64,000 bases of DNA, from contig NC_052360.1 in NCBI RefSeq assembly GCF_009727055.1, positions 65,885,065 to 65,949,064 of the forward strand. Direction: 5' to 3'. Position 1 is the first letter of the stretch, and each line of letters opens with the position of its first letter. Shown here piece after piece: positions 12,510 through 23,699 of the stretch. The position numbers and the translations under genes are program-made. This stretch comes from Benincasa hispida (taxonomy: Eukaryota > Streptophyta > Magnoliopsida > Cucurbitales > Cucurbitaceae). Under the pieces are notes generated by a model. The model ran no database searches, had not been told where the DNA came from, and saw only the letters and a list, made by a program, of their open reading frames with translations.

Positions 12510-13195
12510 AAATTATACAAAATGCCTATCAACTTTGTACTTTGTGTCAAAAATACCTTGAACTTTCAAAAGTTTCAAAAATACCAGATTAGTTTTTGGA
12601 TGAAAATTGTTGGTATTTTTATAAAAAATGCCCCTAAACTTTCAAAAGTTTGAAAAAACCCTTAAACTTTAAAAAAGATAAGAAAAAAAAATATATTTGC
12701 TGTTATATGAACCGAAACGGTTAATACTGTCTTATATCTTTATTTTTCATCTTTTTTCTCCCCTCCCTTCTTCAATACTCTCTTACTCCCTTTTTGTTAA
12801 TTGTTTAACATTTATTTATCTAAAATAACTTGGTTCTTTTTTAACTTAAGAAAATTTCAAACAAATTGATTGAAAGCGTTTTTAAACTCTTTTTAATTTA
12901 TTTTTTAATTATTATTATTTTATTTTTTATTTTTTTTTGCTATTAGGTATTAAATGTTTATGTTCATATACTAACGGTGAATCTATTTTTGAACTTTTTT
13001 TTAAGTTAGGGGTATTTTTAAACTTTCAAAAGTTTAGGGATATTTTTGAAACAAAACATTAATGGTTTCTATCCAAAACTCACGCTAAGGTATTTTTTTT
13101 CTTTTTGAAAGTTATATTTTTTTAACTTTTGAAAGTTAAAAGAAGTTTTTGACACAAAGTTCCACGTGCAGGGTTTTTTTTAAAAAATAATTTAT
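12510..13195. mobile_element. Inverted-repeat element, about 690 bp
   Basis: The left arm contains 'aactttgtactttgtgtcaaaaata' and 'ttgaactttcaaaagtt'; the right arm near 13100-13170 is its reverse complement ('gttaaaagaagtttttgacacaaagtt'). The middle again has forward and reverse copies of 'aaactttcaaaagttt'. There is no coding capacity. This is a MITE-like palindromic element; end points are uncertain by about 15 bp. Confidence 0.6.
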
Positions 13196-13225
13196 CATAG
13201 TTTAATACATAATATTTTGTCAATG

Positions 13226-13320
13226 TGAGCATAACTTATTTGGCATGGATGAACTTATATTATCAATTCAAGATTTGAAGTTCGATCCCCCCACCTTATG
13301 TATTATAAAAAAAAAAACAA
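13226..13320 (+). mobile_element. tRNA-derived SINE remnant
   Basis: A diverged box A (ATAACTTATTTGG, about 13231-13243) is followed by a good box B (AAGTTCGATCCCC, about 13279-13291) and then an A run at about 13307-13317. The layout matches the SINE at 29704, which has the same spacing and 'cccacctca' after box B. It does not fold into a complete tRNA and is not a tRNA gene. Confidence 0.55.
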
Positions 13321-15284
13321 TACATCATTTTATTACTAACCATTTATCTTTATAATTAGGATAATTATGAGCTAATACAACATTTTTACATAATTGCAAA
13401 TATAGCAAAATTTATCAGCAAGAGACTCTATCTTTGATAAACTTTTATTAGCGATATAATCTATTATTGATAGATTTTGAAAATTGAATCTAAATTTTAT
13501 TATATCTATAATATTTTTGCATTTTATTATATTTATTAATACTAGGAGCCTGACTTTTACTAATGGACGGTGATACTTTACTATATCTTTAAAAAAAATT
13601 ATTTATTTTATTATATTTAAAAATAATCATTTTTTTTAAAAGATATTAAATTTTGTTTAACCATCCAAGAAAATTCAGGCGGAAAAAGCGGGGAAATTTG
13701 TAAGCAAAAGCCGCAGCTTTATGGTCCAATGCAGCCAAAAAATCTCAAATCGATGTTTAGTTTGAAGCTCATTTTCAGCCAACCGACTTCTTTTCCCTTT
13801 TTTTTTTCCTTATTTCATTAGGATTGGGATTTAAAATTCTCTAAAAATTACTTATTTCTTTTTTTTTTCATTGGAGGTTTGAAGATTACGTGTATTTGGT
13901 CAATAAAGTTTTCAAATTTAACTTTCATTTAACTTTTTGATTATGTGTTATTAAGAATATGGTTTTTTTAATAAAACAACTAATTATATGAAATAAGAAC
14001 TATCTATTCTCTCTTAAATTATTTTTTCTAATTTTTTAAAATAATAAAAGAATAATTTATAGAACTTCTAAACTTATTTTTCAAAATTAAATAACTAAAA
14101 ATATATATTTTAAATAATTAGGGACCAAACATATTTATTCTTAAAAATTTAAGGACTATAAAGATCAATTTAAAAAATTTAGAGGATATTTAAACCCAAC
14201 TTAAAGTTGATGGGTATAGCTCATCCAATGTTTGGGGTTTTAATTATAATAGTTGGTGTTTCTAATTATTATTATCTACAATTAATCACATCATTATTAT
14301 TTTAAATTTCTCTTTGCACATTTTATTATATTTTTAGTCATAATCTATTTTCCTTTTTGTTATAATTTTTACTATTTTCAATCAAGGCAAATTGATTGTA
14401 CCTCGAACACCGACTATTATAACTCAAATTAAAATAGCGTACACCCCAAATATAGACTATTAGAATCTATAACTATAATGACTAACCCAACATCCCAAAC
14501 ACTCCCGAATTTGAAAGGATAATTTTTCCTAAAAATTCCCATCAACACCTTAATATTTCCACAATTTCACATCGATTTTCGTGATGAATAACCTTTCCAT
14601 TATATTTTTTAAAAGTCGATGAAATATAACAAAAATAGCAACTATATCACTAACATTAACTTAAAATTAATAATAAGAAAACTAAACTATTTTAAATATT
14701 GTGAAATATTTATAAGTGAGTTTAAGTATTAAGTTTTTTATATGCATATTTTTTTAAAACTATTTTTCGACATTGATATTTTATTGATAGTTTCAATTGT
14801 ATTTTTATAAAATTGAGATATCAACATTTCATTACCTTTATTTACGACTAAATATATGTTCTAGATTTGAATACTTTTAAAACATTTTATATTTTATCCG
14901 TTCTCAATTATTCTAGTCATGTTTTTAAATGCAATAATACAAAATACTTCTAAATATATACATAAGTTTCAATTATATCCTTAAATTTCAATACATTTTA
15001 TTTTAACTTTTAAACTTTGAAATTGTTTAGGAAAAAAAAATAGAGAAAACCTTTTTAGAATTTGCTATAAGGAAATTTTATTAAAATATTGGATGAAAAT
15101 TGATCTGAGATTCGATATGTAAGAACAAAAAGGCATGCATGACAACATTTACTCATTTGGAACATTAATCAGGTAAATTAGTTTACCTACTCACTTTCTA
15201 AAATTTTATAGTCTTACTAAGTACTACGTCATATAAGTTCATCATTAATCAATTTAAGCATTCATTAGCAATGAGGTAGATTGA
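13321..15284. other. AT-rich intergenic DNA, no gene seen
   Basis: No coding region supported. Short matches to the dispersed 'tatctttgataaacttt/ctattattgatagattttg' wording occur at about 13425-13480; this family is also seen at 23.4-25.1 kb and 50.4 kb. Confidence 0.5.
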
Positions 15285-15375
15285 GGTAAAGTGAGTATAG
15301 CTAATTGACGATTGACATGCACTATCTTTTTTGAGGTTATAGGTTTAAATCTACATACCCTACTTGTACAAGAAA
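15285..15375 (+). mobile_element. tRNA-derived SINE remnant (diverged)
   Basis: Box-A-like TATAGCTAATTGAC (about 15296-15309) and box-B-like AGGTTTAAATCT (about 15340-15351) are spaced as in the SINE at 29704. Both boxes have decayed; a degenerate A-rich tail follows. Confidence 0.4.
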
Positions 15376-15448
15376 ACAATAACAAATAATAAGCACTAGA
15401 TTACAAAAGAAAAAGAGAGAGAAAGAAATTAAGGATTAAAGAGAATTT

Positions 15449-15649
15449 GTCAGAAACAACACGTTTAAGTTTTTACTTTATAAAACTAGTATCTTTTTTT
15501 AAAACTCGTAAAAATAGTTTTTCTCAGTCCATCTCGGGCGAGAGATGAGATTTTAGTTAAAAAAAAATCAACTTTTTCCAATTTATCGATTGTTTGGGAC
15601 TTTTTCAGTACATCTCGCTAGATTATATACCGAGATTATGTGCATCTTG
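15449..15649 (+). mobile_element. Left part of a split inverted-repeat element
   Basis: The sequence from 'gtcagaaacaac' through 'tagtttttctcagtccatct' to 'ataccgagatt' aligns with the left arm of the complete copy at 21195-21905. Homology stops where LTR sequence begins at 15650 and resumes beyond the copia remnant at about 19459. The retroelement material therefore sits inside this copy. Confidence 0.55.
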
Positions 15650-16240
15650 TGTTGGGAATGTTCTAGAACTCGCATTTCGTGTTAAACATTCTATTTATCA
15701 ATATTAAATTGTTGATTTTGCATTCAATTATGAAAATCCAATAAACATATTCATGGCTATATCTGAATACTGTAACTTTATATAGTGACATAAACATGAT
15801 CAAGTTAACAGTATATAGCCTAAATGGTCTAATAAATATAGGGATAAAATTAGGTATCTCATCTTGGCAACACTATTGGATGCGACCACTCTATAGTTGT
15901 TACAAAGAGTTGTAAAGTGCTACAAACGATGTGATCTACAAATTGTGCATGTTGAGACATGTGAGTGGGAGCATCCTATGCAAAGAGTGCACATATAGAC
16001 CGAACCACGAAAATAGTCACTTTTCTTTATAACGACCGTTTACTGTTAAAACTAACTGTTTCATTTATTAAATAACCTAAGTTAACTCGATCTTAATCGT
16101 GAGCTAGCTATGAACTCCTATTTATTCAGGATTATCCTTTGATCTATAAACAGTGAGAGTAAGCCAATAGTACTGCTCAATAAGCCTCTCATTTTGGAGA
16201 TAAGACCGGATGAATAGCTAATGAACTCCTATTTGTTCGA
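15650..16240 (+). mobile_element. Truncated LTR (copy D), same family as 1.4 kb and 25-29 kb
   Basis: It begins TGTTGGGAATGTTCTAG and continues with landmarks in the order seen in copy C: 'tggatgcgaccac', 'acatgtgagtgggag', 'tatgaactcct', 'ctcaataagcct'. Only the first third of the LTR is present; it ends abruptly against copia reverse-transcriptase sequence. Near the break about 25 bp of its own sequence (16105-16129) is repeated at 16214-16239, which looks like filler DNA made during break repair. No 3' terminus or target duplication is found. Confidence 0.7.
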
Positions 16241-19200
16241 GCTTGGGTGAACTTTCGAATAAAGGCTGCACAAGTTCCAGTCACAATGATATCATCAACA
16301 TATATTAAAATAAGAATGAAGATAGATTGTTTGTCGTAAATAAACAATGAGCTATTTGATTTTGCAGCAATGAAACCCCAATCAATTAACCATGAATTCA
16401 GTTTAAGAAACCATGCTCTAGGACTTTGTTTAAGACCATATAAAGCCTTGTGAAGCTTGCACACATGTGAAGGTTTTTCTTTGTCAACAAAGCCGAGAGG
16501 TTAAACCATATACACATCTTCATGTAGATCCTCACTAAGAAACGCATTATGCACATCCAATTGTTTAATGAACCAGTTAAAATGAACAGTTAAAGATAAC
16601 ACAATATGAATCATTGTAGGCTTAAGAACCGGGATAAATGTTTCAAAGTAATTGATGCCATAGGTCTGATCAAAACCAGGTGCAACCAACCTAGCTTTGT
16701 ATCTCTCAATGTCACCATTTGGCTTTAGTTTCAATTTGTACACCCATTTGTAGCCAATGACTTTGTATTCAAACAAAGGGTGCATAAGAGTCCATGTATT
16801 ATTTCGTTTTAGAGCATCAAACTCAACTTGAATAGCTTGTTTCCATTCAGCAAACTTAACATCAGTCTTAAAGGTAGAGGGTTCACTAGGGATAGAAGGG
16901 GAAGAAGAGGCAACAGAAGCTAGCCATACTTTAGGCTTGACAATACCAGCTTTAGAACGAGTAATCATGGGATGATTGTTGGTAGTAAGTGAAAGAGATG
17001 AATATGGAATAGATGGAGATGAGGAATGAGAATTCAACAAAGGAGAAGATGAGGCAACAAAAGGAGAAGAGGAAGAAGTCATCGAAGGAGAACATGTGTT
17101 GGAAGGTGATGCTTCAAGATGTTGAGAAGAATTTGGATGAAGGGTAGTAGAATGGTGCTGAGCCATAGAGCTCGTTGTCAATGAAGAAGAAACGGTAGGA
17201 AATCCAGGTGGTTAAAGAGGAGAACAAAAGGCGAGAGAGATAGGGAGGTCAGGTTGTAATTAGAGATGTGCATGGGGCGGGGCAGGGCCGGGGATGCCAT
17301 TCCCCATCCCCGTCCCCGCTCCCCATTTCATTCCCCATCCCCATGAAATTCTCCACAGGGATCGAGGCAGGGATTCCCCACGTGGAATTTGCGGGGAAAA
17401 AATTACCTCCCTTACCTTTTTTTTTTTTTTGTAAAATGACAATTAATTTAAAGCACTAATGTAAGCAAATTTTAATTAAATAATTAACTTTATCACTAAA
17501 TTGTTTATTATGGTTAGTTTTATATGAAAATTTGAATTTAAAGATAAATTACTTAAATTTTGGCCCAAAAAAACTAATTAATTTTTTAGTAGAAAGAAAT
17601 AAATATAAATCAAATTATTCACATATATAATCTAAATTTAAACATTAAATTTAAACATATTCATTATCTTTCCTAATAAATAATCAAATCTGAAATTTAA
17701 ATGTAATATTTATATAATAATAATAATAACATAATATTATTAAACTATACTAAATCATTCCCCTCCCCACCTGACCCCGTCCTCGCCCCGTTCTCCGTCC
17801 CTACCCCGATTAGCTTTTACATATTTATTTAGTATAGTTATCTAATATTATGTTATTAAGAATGCATTCCCTGTCCCCATCCCGTTTAGCTCACGGGGAA
17901 TTTTTTTCCCCACTATCTTCCCCATTTCCCGCCTAATCGAGGAATCCCCGTCCCCGTGGGGAAATTGGACATCTCTAGTTGTAATGGAGATATAGGAGAA
18001 GGAATAAATAATTTTGTGGCTGGTGAACAATGTTGGATGAAGGGAACATAACAGGAGGCTGAAAGGTTGAGAATGACTGATTAACATGAAATTGCTTAAC
18101 TGACTCAAGGGAAACAGAGGAAGTTACAGATAGAAAGGATCGTTCATTAAAAACCACATGTGGAAAGATATAAACACGATCAGATAATGGATCAAGGCAC
18201 AAATATCCTTTGTAGTTGACATTGACTCTAATAAAAATGCATTCTTTAGAATGAAACATTAATTTGTTAGAGTTATAAGGACATAAAAAGAGAAAACAAG
18301 AGCAGCCAAAGGCACGAAGTAAATGGTAATCAGGTAAGACATTGTATAACATCCCATAAAGGGATTTAAAATATAAAATTGAGGTTGGTAATCAGTTTAT
18401 CAAATGAATAGCCATTTGAAAAGTAAAGCTCCAAAAGGAAAGCAGTAACTTAGAACGAGCTAATATAGCTAACCCCATTTCAACATGTCTAATTTTTTAC
18501 TCAATATGACCATTTTGCTGTGGGGTATATGGACAAGATACTCCATGTGTAATACCAAGGGATGTGAAAAAATAGGGGGAACATTGGCTCGGTTTTGAAT
18601 CGACATAACAAAGGCATTATACTCAATTTCTAAGCCTTCTAAAATGTAGCCCAAGTGATCTCTATAAGAAATTGGTTCCCCAGTAGCAACAAATTGATCA
18701 ACAATTTCTTTAATCTGGGACAAGTATTGAGAAATAGACTAATCAACTTTCATTATTTTGTGAAGTTTAGCCTTAAGACCCATAATTCTAGCAGTAGTTT
18801 TAGAGTCATACATCCAACTAAGGGACTCTTAAATTTCATAAGCAGACTAAAGAGAAACAACTTCACCCATTTTTTCTTCATACGGAGAAGAGTAAATTCA
18901 GCATATTAAAATCATATTTAACCGTTGCTAGTAAGTAAAAGCATCACTCACCTGGGTTTGATTTAACATCAAGAAATTGAGGAGGACAGAGAACCCTTCC
19001 TTCCAATTAGCCTTCAAGCCCATTCACAATAACAACATTGAGAAGTTGAGTCTTCGAGAGAAGATAATTTGTGTCATTCAACTTAATAGTGAATGGCTGG
19101 GGTAGAGTTGGAAGCAATGGAGGAAGGCCAGGATAAGAAGATTTGGGAAAAAACCAGTATAGTTGGGGGGAGGATAGGTTGAGTATGAAGGTGAGAAGAA

Positions 19201-19458
19201 AAATTGTTAAGTCGGAGGTATTATTTGTGGGTAAAACTAAGGTTGAGGGTGGGTTGGGATTCGAGGGAATTGAGGTTGGAAAAATTAGGGTCGTCAAAGA
19301 GGCACATTCTGAGGTCGAGTAGTATAGATGGGGGTTTGGGGGAAAGAGATACTGATCAGTGGAGTAATAACATTAGAGGATGTGGGTGGGATAGGAGGAT
19401 AAGTTGTTTCACTCACTGGTGGAAGAGAAGAAGAGGAAGAAGCTTCACTGGTCACCAT
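16241..19458 (-). pseudogene. Dead, internally deleted Ty1/copia polyprotein
   Basis: Read on the minus strand, the order is gag N-terminus from ATG at 19458 (Ser/Pro-rich, then 'LNDTNYLL' gag motif near 19080); UBN2-type gag (about 18723-18590); integrase C-terminal half with 'SCPYTPQQNGHIE' (about 18550-18500) and the adjoining core (to about 18060); linker; reverse transcriptase with 'WKQAIQVEFDALKRN', 'YKWVYKLK', 'QLDVHNAFL', 'ALYGLKQSPRAW' and the catalytic 'YVDDIIVTG' (about 16300). The gag zinc knuckle, protease and first half of integrase are missing, so gag joins integrase near 18570. Stops occur at the integrase 'HIE*K' and 'LIN*LP' positions and just after 'VYMV' (16501). The RT is cut soon after YVDD and RNase H is gone. 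A hAT-type element interrupts it at 17261-17977. No LTR of its own is seen. It is a non-functional remnant. Confidence 0.88.
17261..17977. mobile_element. Non-autonomous hAT-type element, 717 bp, 8-bp TSD
   Basis: It is flanked by identical 8-bp duplications GTTGTAAT (17253-17260 and 17978-17985), the hAT signature. The termini are inverted repeats: left TAGAGATGTGCATGG, right (reverse complement) TAGAGATGTCCAATT. Subterminal regions on both sides are packed with GGGGCGGGG / CCCCGTCCCC blocks, in sharp contrast to an AT-rich core (17420-17750). No transposase is encoded. It lies inside the copia remnant and is therefore younger than that insertion. The short reading frames across its ends are accidental. 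Confidence 0.9.
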
Positions 19459-19830
19459 TGACACCCGAATTCTATATATTTGAGCTTTTTTGGTGAAATC
19501 CCGAAATTCATATATTTAAGCTTTCTCAATGAAATCTCAGACAGGATTAACATCACTATTTTATATATATCCCAAATCTTATCCAATTTTTTGAAAATTT
19601 TAATCTTTTCCAAAATTTAAAATATGTTGAATCAATTTGGAAAATCCATTTTGATAATAGGAAAACCCATTTAAAATTTTCGAAATTTATATAATTGTGA
19701 AAACATAAATTATGCTAAAGATTTGAGAAATTACGTAATAATTTGATATAATATTTAATAAACATAATCAAATTTAGAAAAAATTTAAAAATAATATAAG
19801 ATTTGAGAAGATTACATAAAAGAAAGAAAA
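19459..19830 (+). mobile_element. Right part of the split inverted-repeat element
   Basis: Repeated wording 'gaattctatatatttgagc', 'gaaattcatatatttaagc' and the following 'caaatcttatccaatttttt...ttccaaaatttaaa' match 21370-21500 of the complete copy at 21195-21905. With 15449-15649 it brackets the copia and LTR material. The right boundary is uncertain. Confidence 0.45.
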
Positions 19831-21194
19831 AAACTTTAAACTTCAAAATTAAAATGAAACTTTCAAAATTCATATGTACAATTGATAATAAACCTAAAGT
19901 TTTGTAACTTTTGTACATAATTTAACGTAATTATATTTTAATACAGCTAATTCAAAATGTGGTAGTTAAATTAACACGACGACCTTGGAAATTGCAAGTT
20001 TCAAATACCAATTAAAAAAGGAAACATAGAACATGGGTATGCTCTTATGCTATTCTACTTTAACACATTTCAACTCTAAAAGGATAAGTAAATAAATAAA
20101 TTTTGTTTTACAAATGTTCCCTTCCCTTTACTGATTGCTAATTCACCTTCCACAATATATACTTATATAATATAATATTTATTAAAATAATCCCATAGTA
20201 TACAAAACTTGATTATTGCCACCCATGTTCTACGGTCTCATTTTGTGTCATATTTAATAAAGAAATTAATAGAGAGTTCTCGAATATGTTTTATTATGGT
20301 TGGTTGAATAAAATACATATTGTTTTGTCTATCTAATTTTAGTTTCTTAACTTAAATTTATGTCATAAATATTAAAGTGGGAACTACACTTTTGCAATTG
20401 ATTATGTCTATTAACTTGATGTGAATATAATCTATCATATTTTCACTTATAATACCCAAATCATTAATAAATGTCGACATTGATTTATGTATACTAGTGA
20501 CTTGTATCAATAGTTAATATATATGTGGATTTGAGATAACAACCACTTTTTTCTCCCATTTCAAAGGCTATTGTTTGGATTGGATTTTTAAAAATATTAT
20601 GTTGATGCCAAATTTTGACCAAAGAAGAAATGTACCTAAATCATTGTGACCAAAATCTGTACGTCGGTGTGGAGTAAGCCTACACACTCTGACACCTAAA
20701 TCAGAAAAGTTGAATGTTCACAATCAATCTAACTCAAAGTCTAGAACTTAGTTGTTCAATGTATGCCTTTCCTTCTCTTATTAATAGTTTTTTTTTTTTT
20801 TTAATCTTTTTCCTATTCTTTATCCGTTTTCTTCTCTTTTCTTTCCTTATCCTATTAGGATTTTTCATTGGACGATTGCATGCGGATCTCTCTTAGGTCG
20901 AGGTCGGCTGACCCAGCATCCTTGCTAGGTGCGCTAAGGTTTCATCCCTTAAGGCCTAGTAATGTTGGGTCTTTGGTCATTGGGCCAACATAAGAGGCTT
21001 GGCCTCGGTTGGGGTCGAGATCGACCAAGCCCAATTTGTCCTTAGGCATATCCCTCCAGTCTTCTGTAGCTCTAATTTGACCATTTTACCCTTGATTCCA
21101 AAAACCACCCTTGAATATGATGGTAGCTACAATTACATTTTCAAACTTTCAATTGTAAAAATTAGATATCCTCAAACTTATACAAGTGCTAAAA
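19831..21194. other. Intergenic; small GC-richer patch, no gene
   Basis: Mostly AT-rich. From about 20880 to 21060 the sequence is GC-richer with 'gtcgaggtcggctgaccc' and 'ttgggtctttggtcattgggcc', which resembles retroelement-derived DNA but carries no diagnostic motif. No reading frame is convincing. Confidence 0.45.
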
Positions 21195-21905
21195 TTGAAA
21201 AGTTGTCAGAAATAACCCTTAAATGTTTCCATATTTCAGAACTAGCACTCTTTTAGAAAATTCTTTGAAATAGTTTTTCTCGGTCCATCTTGATGAGATC
21301 TACCATTGAGATTTAGATAAAAAAAAGTTAACGTTTTCATATTGTTTTGGACTGTTTCGGTGAAAGTAGGCAAGATTAACACCGAGATTCTATATATTTT
21401 GACTTTTTCGATGAAACTCATGCATGATTAACGTCGTGACTCTATATATTTTCTAAATCTTACTTACTTTTTCTTAAAATTTGATTTTTTTTTTCCAAAA
21501 TTTAAAAAATGAAATTATAATTATCTATGATCCATAGGAAAAATCCATTTAGATAATTATAAATCCATTTGGAAATTTGGAAATTCAGATAATTGTGGAA
21601 ATATGAATTGGATGAAAGATTTGAAAATTTATGTAAGATTTGATAAACCTAAGACAAAGTTTGAAAAGATAAAAGATTTGGAAAAAATTACTTAATATTT
21701 GGGAAAATCGTAGAATCTCGGTGTTAATCGGAGTGTTCATCGAGAAAACCGAAAAAAATCAATAAGATGAAAAAGTTAGGTTTTTTTTTTTTTTTAATCT
21801 AAATCTGGTATGACTTAGAAAAACTAGTTTAACTAGTTTACTAAAAGGGTGTTGTTTTTTAAAGATGGAAACTTTAGGGGGCTACTTTTGACAAATTTCC
21901 GCTAA
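21195..21905. mobile_element. Inverted-repeat element, about 710 bp, complete copy
   Basis: Left arm: 'gttgtcagaaataaccc...ttagaaaattctttgaaatagtttttctcggtccatc...ttaacaccgagattcta'. The right arm (21700-21900) reads as its reverse complement: 'tagaatctcggtgttaatc...ttagaaaaactagtttaac...acttttgacaaattt'. Arms are about 200 bp. Inside, an internal unit ending 'actctatatatttt' is repeated. No protein is encoded. The arms and lack of coding suggest a MITE or a deleted DNA transposon. No target duplication is confirmed. Confidence 0.65.
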
Positions 21906-22354
21906 AATTGAAGTCTCAAACTTATAATAATAATCAAGACTCATGTTTTTAATGGTGCTTTTAGTTTTGTAAGTTAGATCTATTAAACTAGGTTCACATT
22001 TGTACTTATGTAAGGTGATGTAAATTTTGTATCACAATCTTGTGTATCACCATTTTGTGTATCATAATTTTGAGCATCACGAGTTTTTTCTACTTTAATA
22101 AGAAGTTTGAATTTTATCCTCTTATTTTCATTTTTCTTTTTTTATTTAACAAATATTCAGATATTGATTAGCTTCCACAATATTTATTTTTCCATCTATT
22201 TCATTTTCTTAACAATATCAAAGTTGTTTTGATTACACAATAGTGATAGCAGCTCCAACATTTCCCTCACACCATATATTTTTCTAAAGTACTAACTTTT
22301 CTTTCCTTTCTTTTTATGTTATTTTTCAGTCCAAGTATAATATTAAAGTGGAGA

Positions 22355-22657
22355 TTTATGAGGCTCTATTGGATAATCATATAGTTTTTTAAAATTAAAT
22401 CTATAAACATCATTTTTACCTCTAAGTTTCTTGTCTTGTCATCTACTTTTACTATAGTTTTCAAAATCAAACCAAATTTTATAAACTAAAAAAAAACTTA
22501 TTTTTGAAAACTTATTTTTGTTTTTTGGAATCTAGCTAAGAGCTCGACTCTTTTACTTAAGAAAATGCAAAGTATTGTGAGAAGATGAGAAGAAATAGGC
22601 TTAATTTTTAAAAACTAAAAACTAAAAACAAAATGGTTATCAAATGTCGCCTAAATT
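22355..22657. mobile_element. Short inverted-repeat element, about 300 bp
   Basis: Left end AGGCTCTATTGGATAATCAT; right end reverse-complemented AGGCGACATTTGATAACCAT. Subterminal 'agttttttaaaattaa' and 'ttaatttttaaaaact' are also complementary. The 'tttggtaacca' terminus type recurs in several places in this window (about 12400, 48215, 54830). Non-coding. Confidence 0.6.
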
Positions 22658-22857
22658 ATAAAGACATATGTGTAATTATTTTAATCATAGCTTAAATTGT
22701 CAATTAGATCTACATTGTTAAAAAGATATTTGTAATAGATAGAACAATAAGGCAAAAAATCTAAAAGTATAGTATATCTTAAAAATATTTGGAAATATGG
22801 AAGTGTTGTCCAATCAACTTTTGAATTTTTTCTAAAATTTCCCTCACTTGTTTTGTG

Positions 22858-23125
22858 CATGCTTTCTTCTTCTTCTTTTTCTTTCCTTTCTTCCATTTTT
22901 TTATTTTCTTTCCTTTTCTCCTTTTTTCTCCTTTTATTTTCTTTCTCCGTTTTTCTTTTGAATTTTCTTTCCTTTCTCCGATTTATTTTTATTTTTTTAT
23001 TTTATTTTCTTTCTCCAATTTTTACTTTCATCTCCCAATCTTCTTATCTCTCCAAGTATTTTCCTCTCTCTCTCATCTCTCCAAGCATTTTCCTCTCTCT
23101 CTCTCTCCAAGCATTTTCCTCTCTC
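22858..23125 (+). repeat. Pyrimidine-rich (CT/T) tract, about 270 bp
   Basis: Nearly unbroken C/T sequence (tttctcctttt, ctctctctcatctctccaag); 'ctctccaag(c/t)attttcctctctct' is repeated three times at about 23050-23125. Reading frames across it give only Phe/Ser/Leu runs and are not genes. It could be a promoter-type tract or simple low-complexity DNA. Confidence 0.7.
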
Positions 23126-23403
23126 TCATAAGTGACTTACCACCAACAAGTCAAAGTTAAATTGTTATAGCGAAACATTAAATATAAATAACAAATGAAA
23201 ACGGATTTGAAAAAAAACTACTTTTTTTTAGTCCTCGAGTTTGCACCATTTTTAGAAACATTTATTAAAATTTTGAAATAAGAAACGATAATAGTTATTG
23301 AACAAGTTTATTTCTAAAAAATGAGAAATGAGAACGTTATCAAATAGACCAATAGTTTTTTTTTTCCCTTTTTATAGGACTTTAAGAGTATAAAGTCAAT
23401 CAG

Positions 23404-23437
23404 TAGTATCACTGATAACATGTTATCAGTGATACTA
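23404..23437. repeat. Perfect 34-bp palindrome
   Basis: The half-site TAGTATCACTGATAACA is followed directly by its exact reverse complement, with no spacer. It opens a region of repeated 'tatcagtgata' wording that runs to about 24240. Confidence 0.9.
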
Positions 23438-23699
23438 TGATATCATGCTATCAATGAAAACTTTTATGCACAATCAAGTAATTCCGAGGAGTCATTTCAT
23501 CTCAAATACTATGTTACATAATACATAAATACTATAGTGATATCCTTTACATTGATAGCAATAGAAAGGTATCACTCACAGTAGCTATTAATAATATCCT
23601 TTATGACTATCAAAGTATTATTCTATACCTATATGCGTCAATAACGATATACAAACACACTACATGTATTAACAAATTAATCAAAAGACCCTGATTATT

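Noticed and set aside
15650..16240. A complete solo LTR for copy D
   Set aside because: The 3' two thirds and the closing CA are absent and no matching 5-bp duplication was found.
22853..23160. Overlapping Phe/Ser/Leu-rich frames of about 100 codons
   Set aside because: Pure translation of a pyrimidine-rich tract; low complexity, no domain or splice context.
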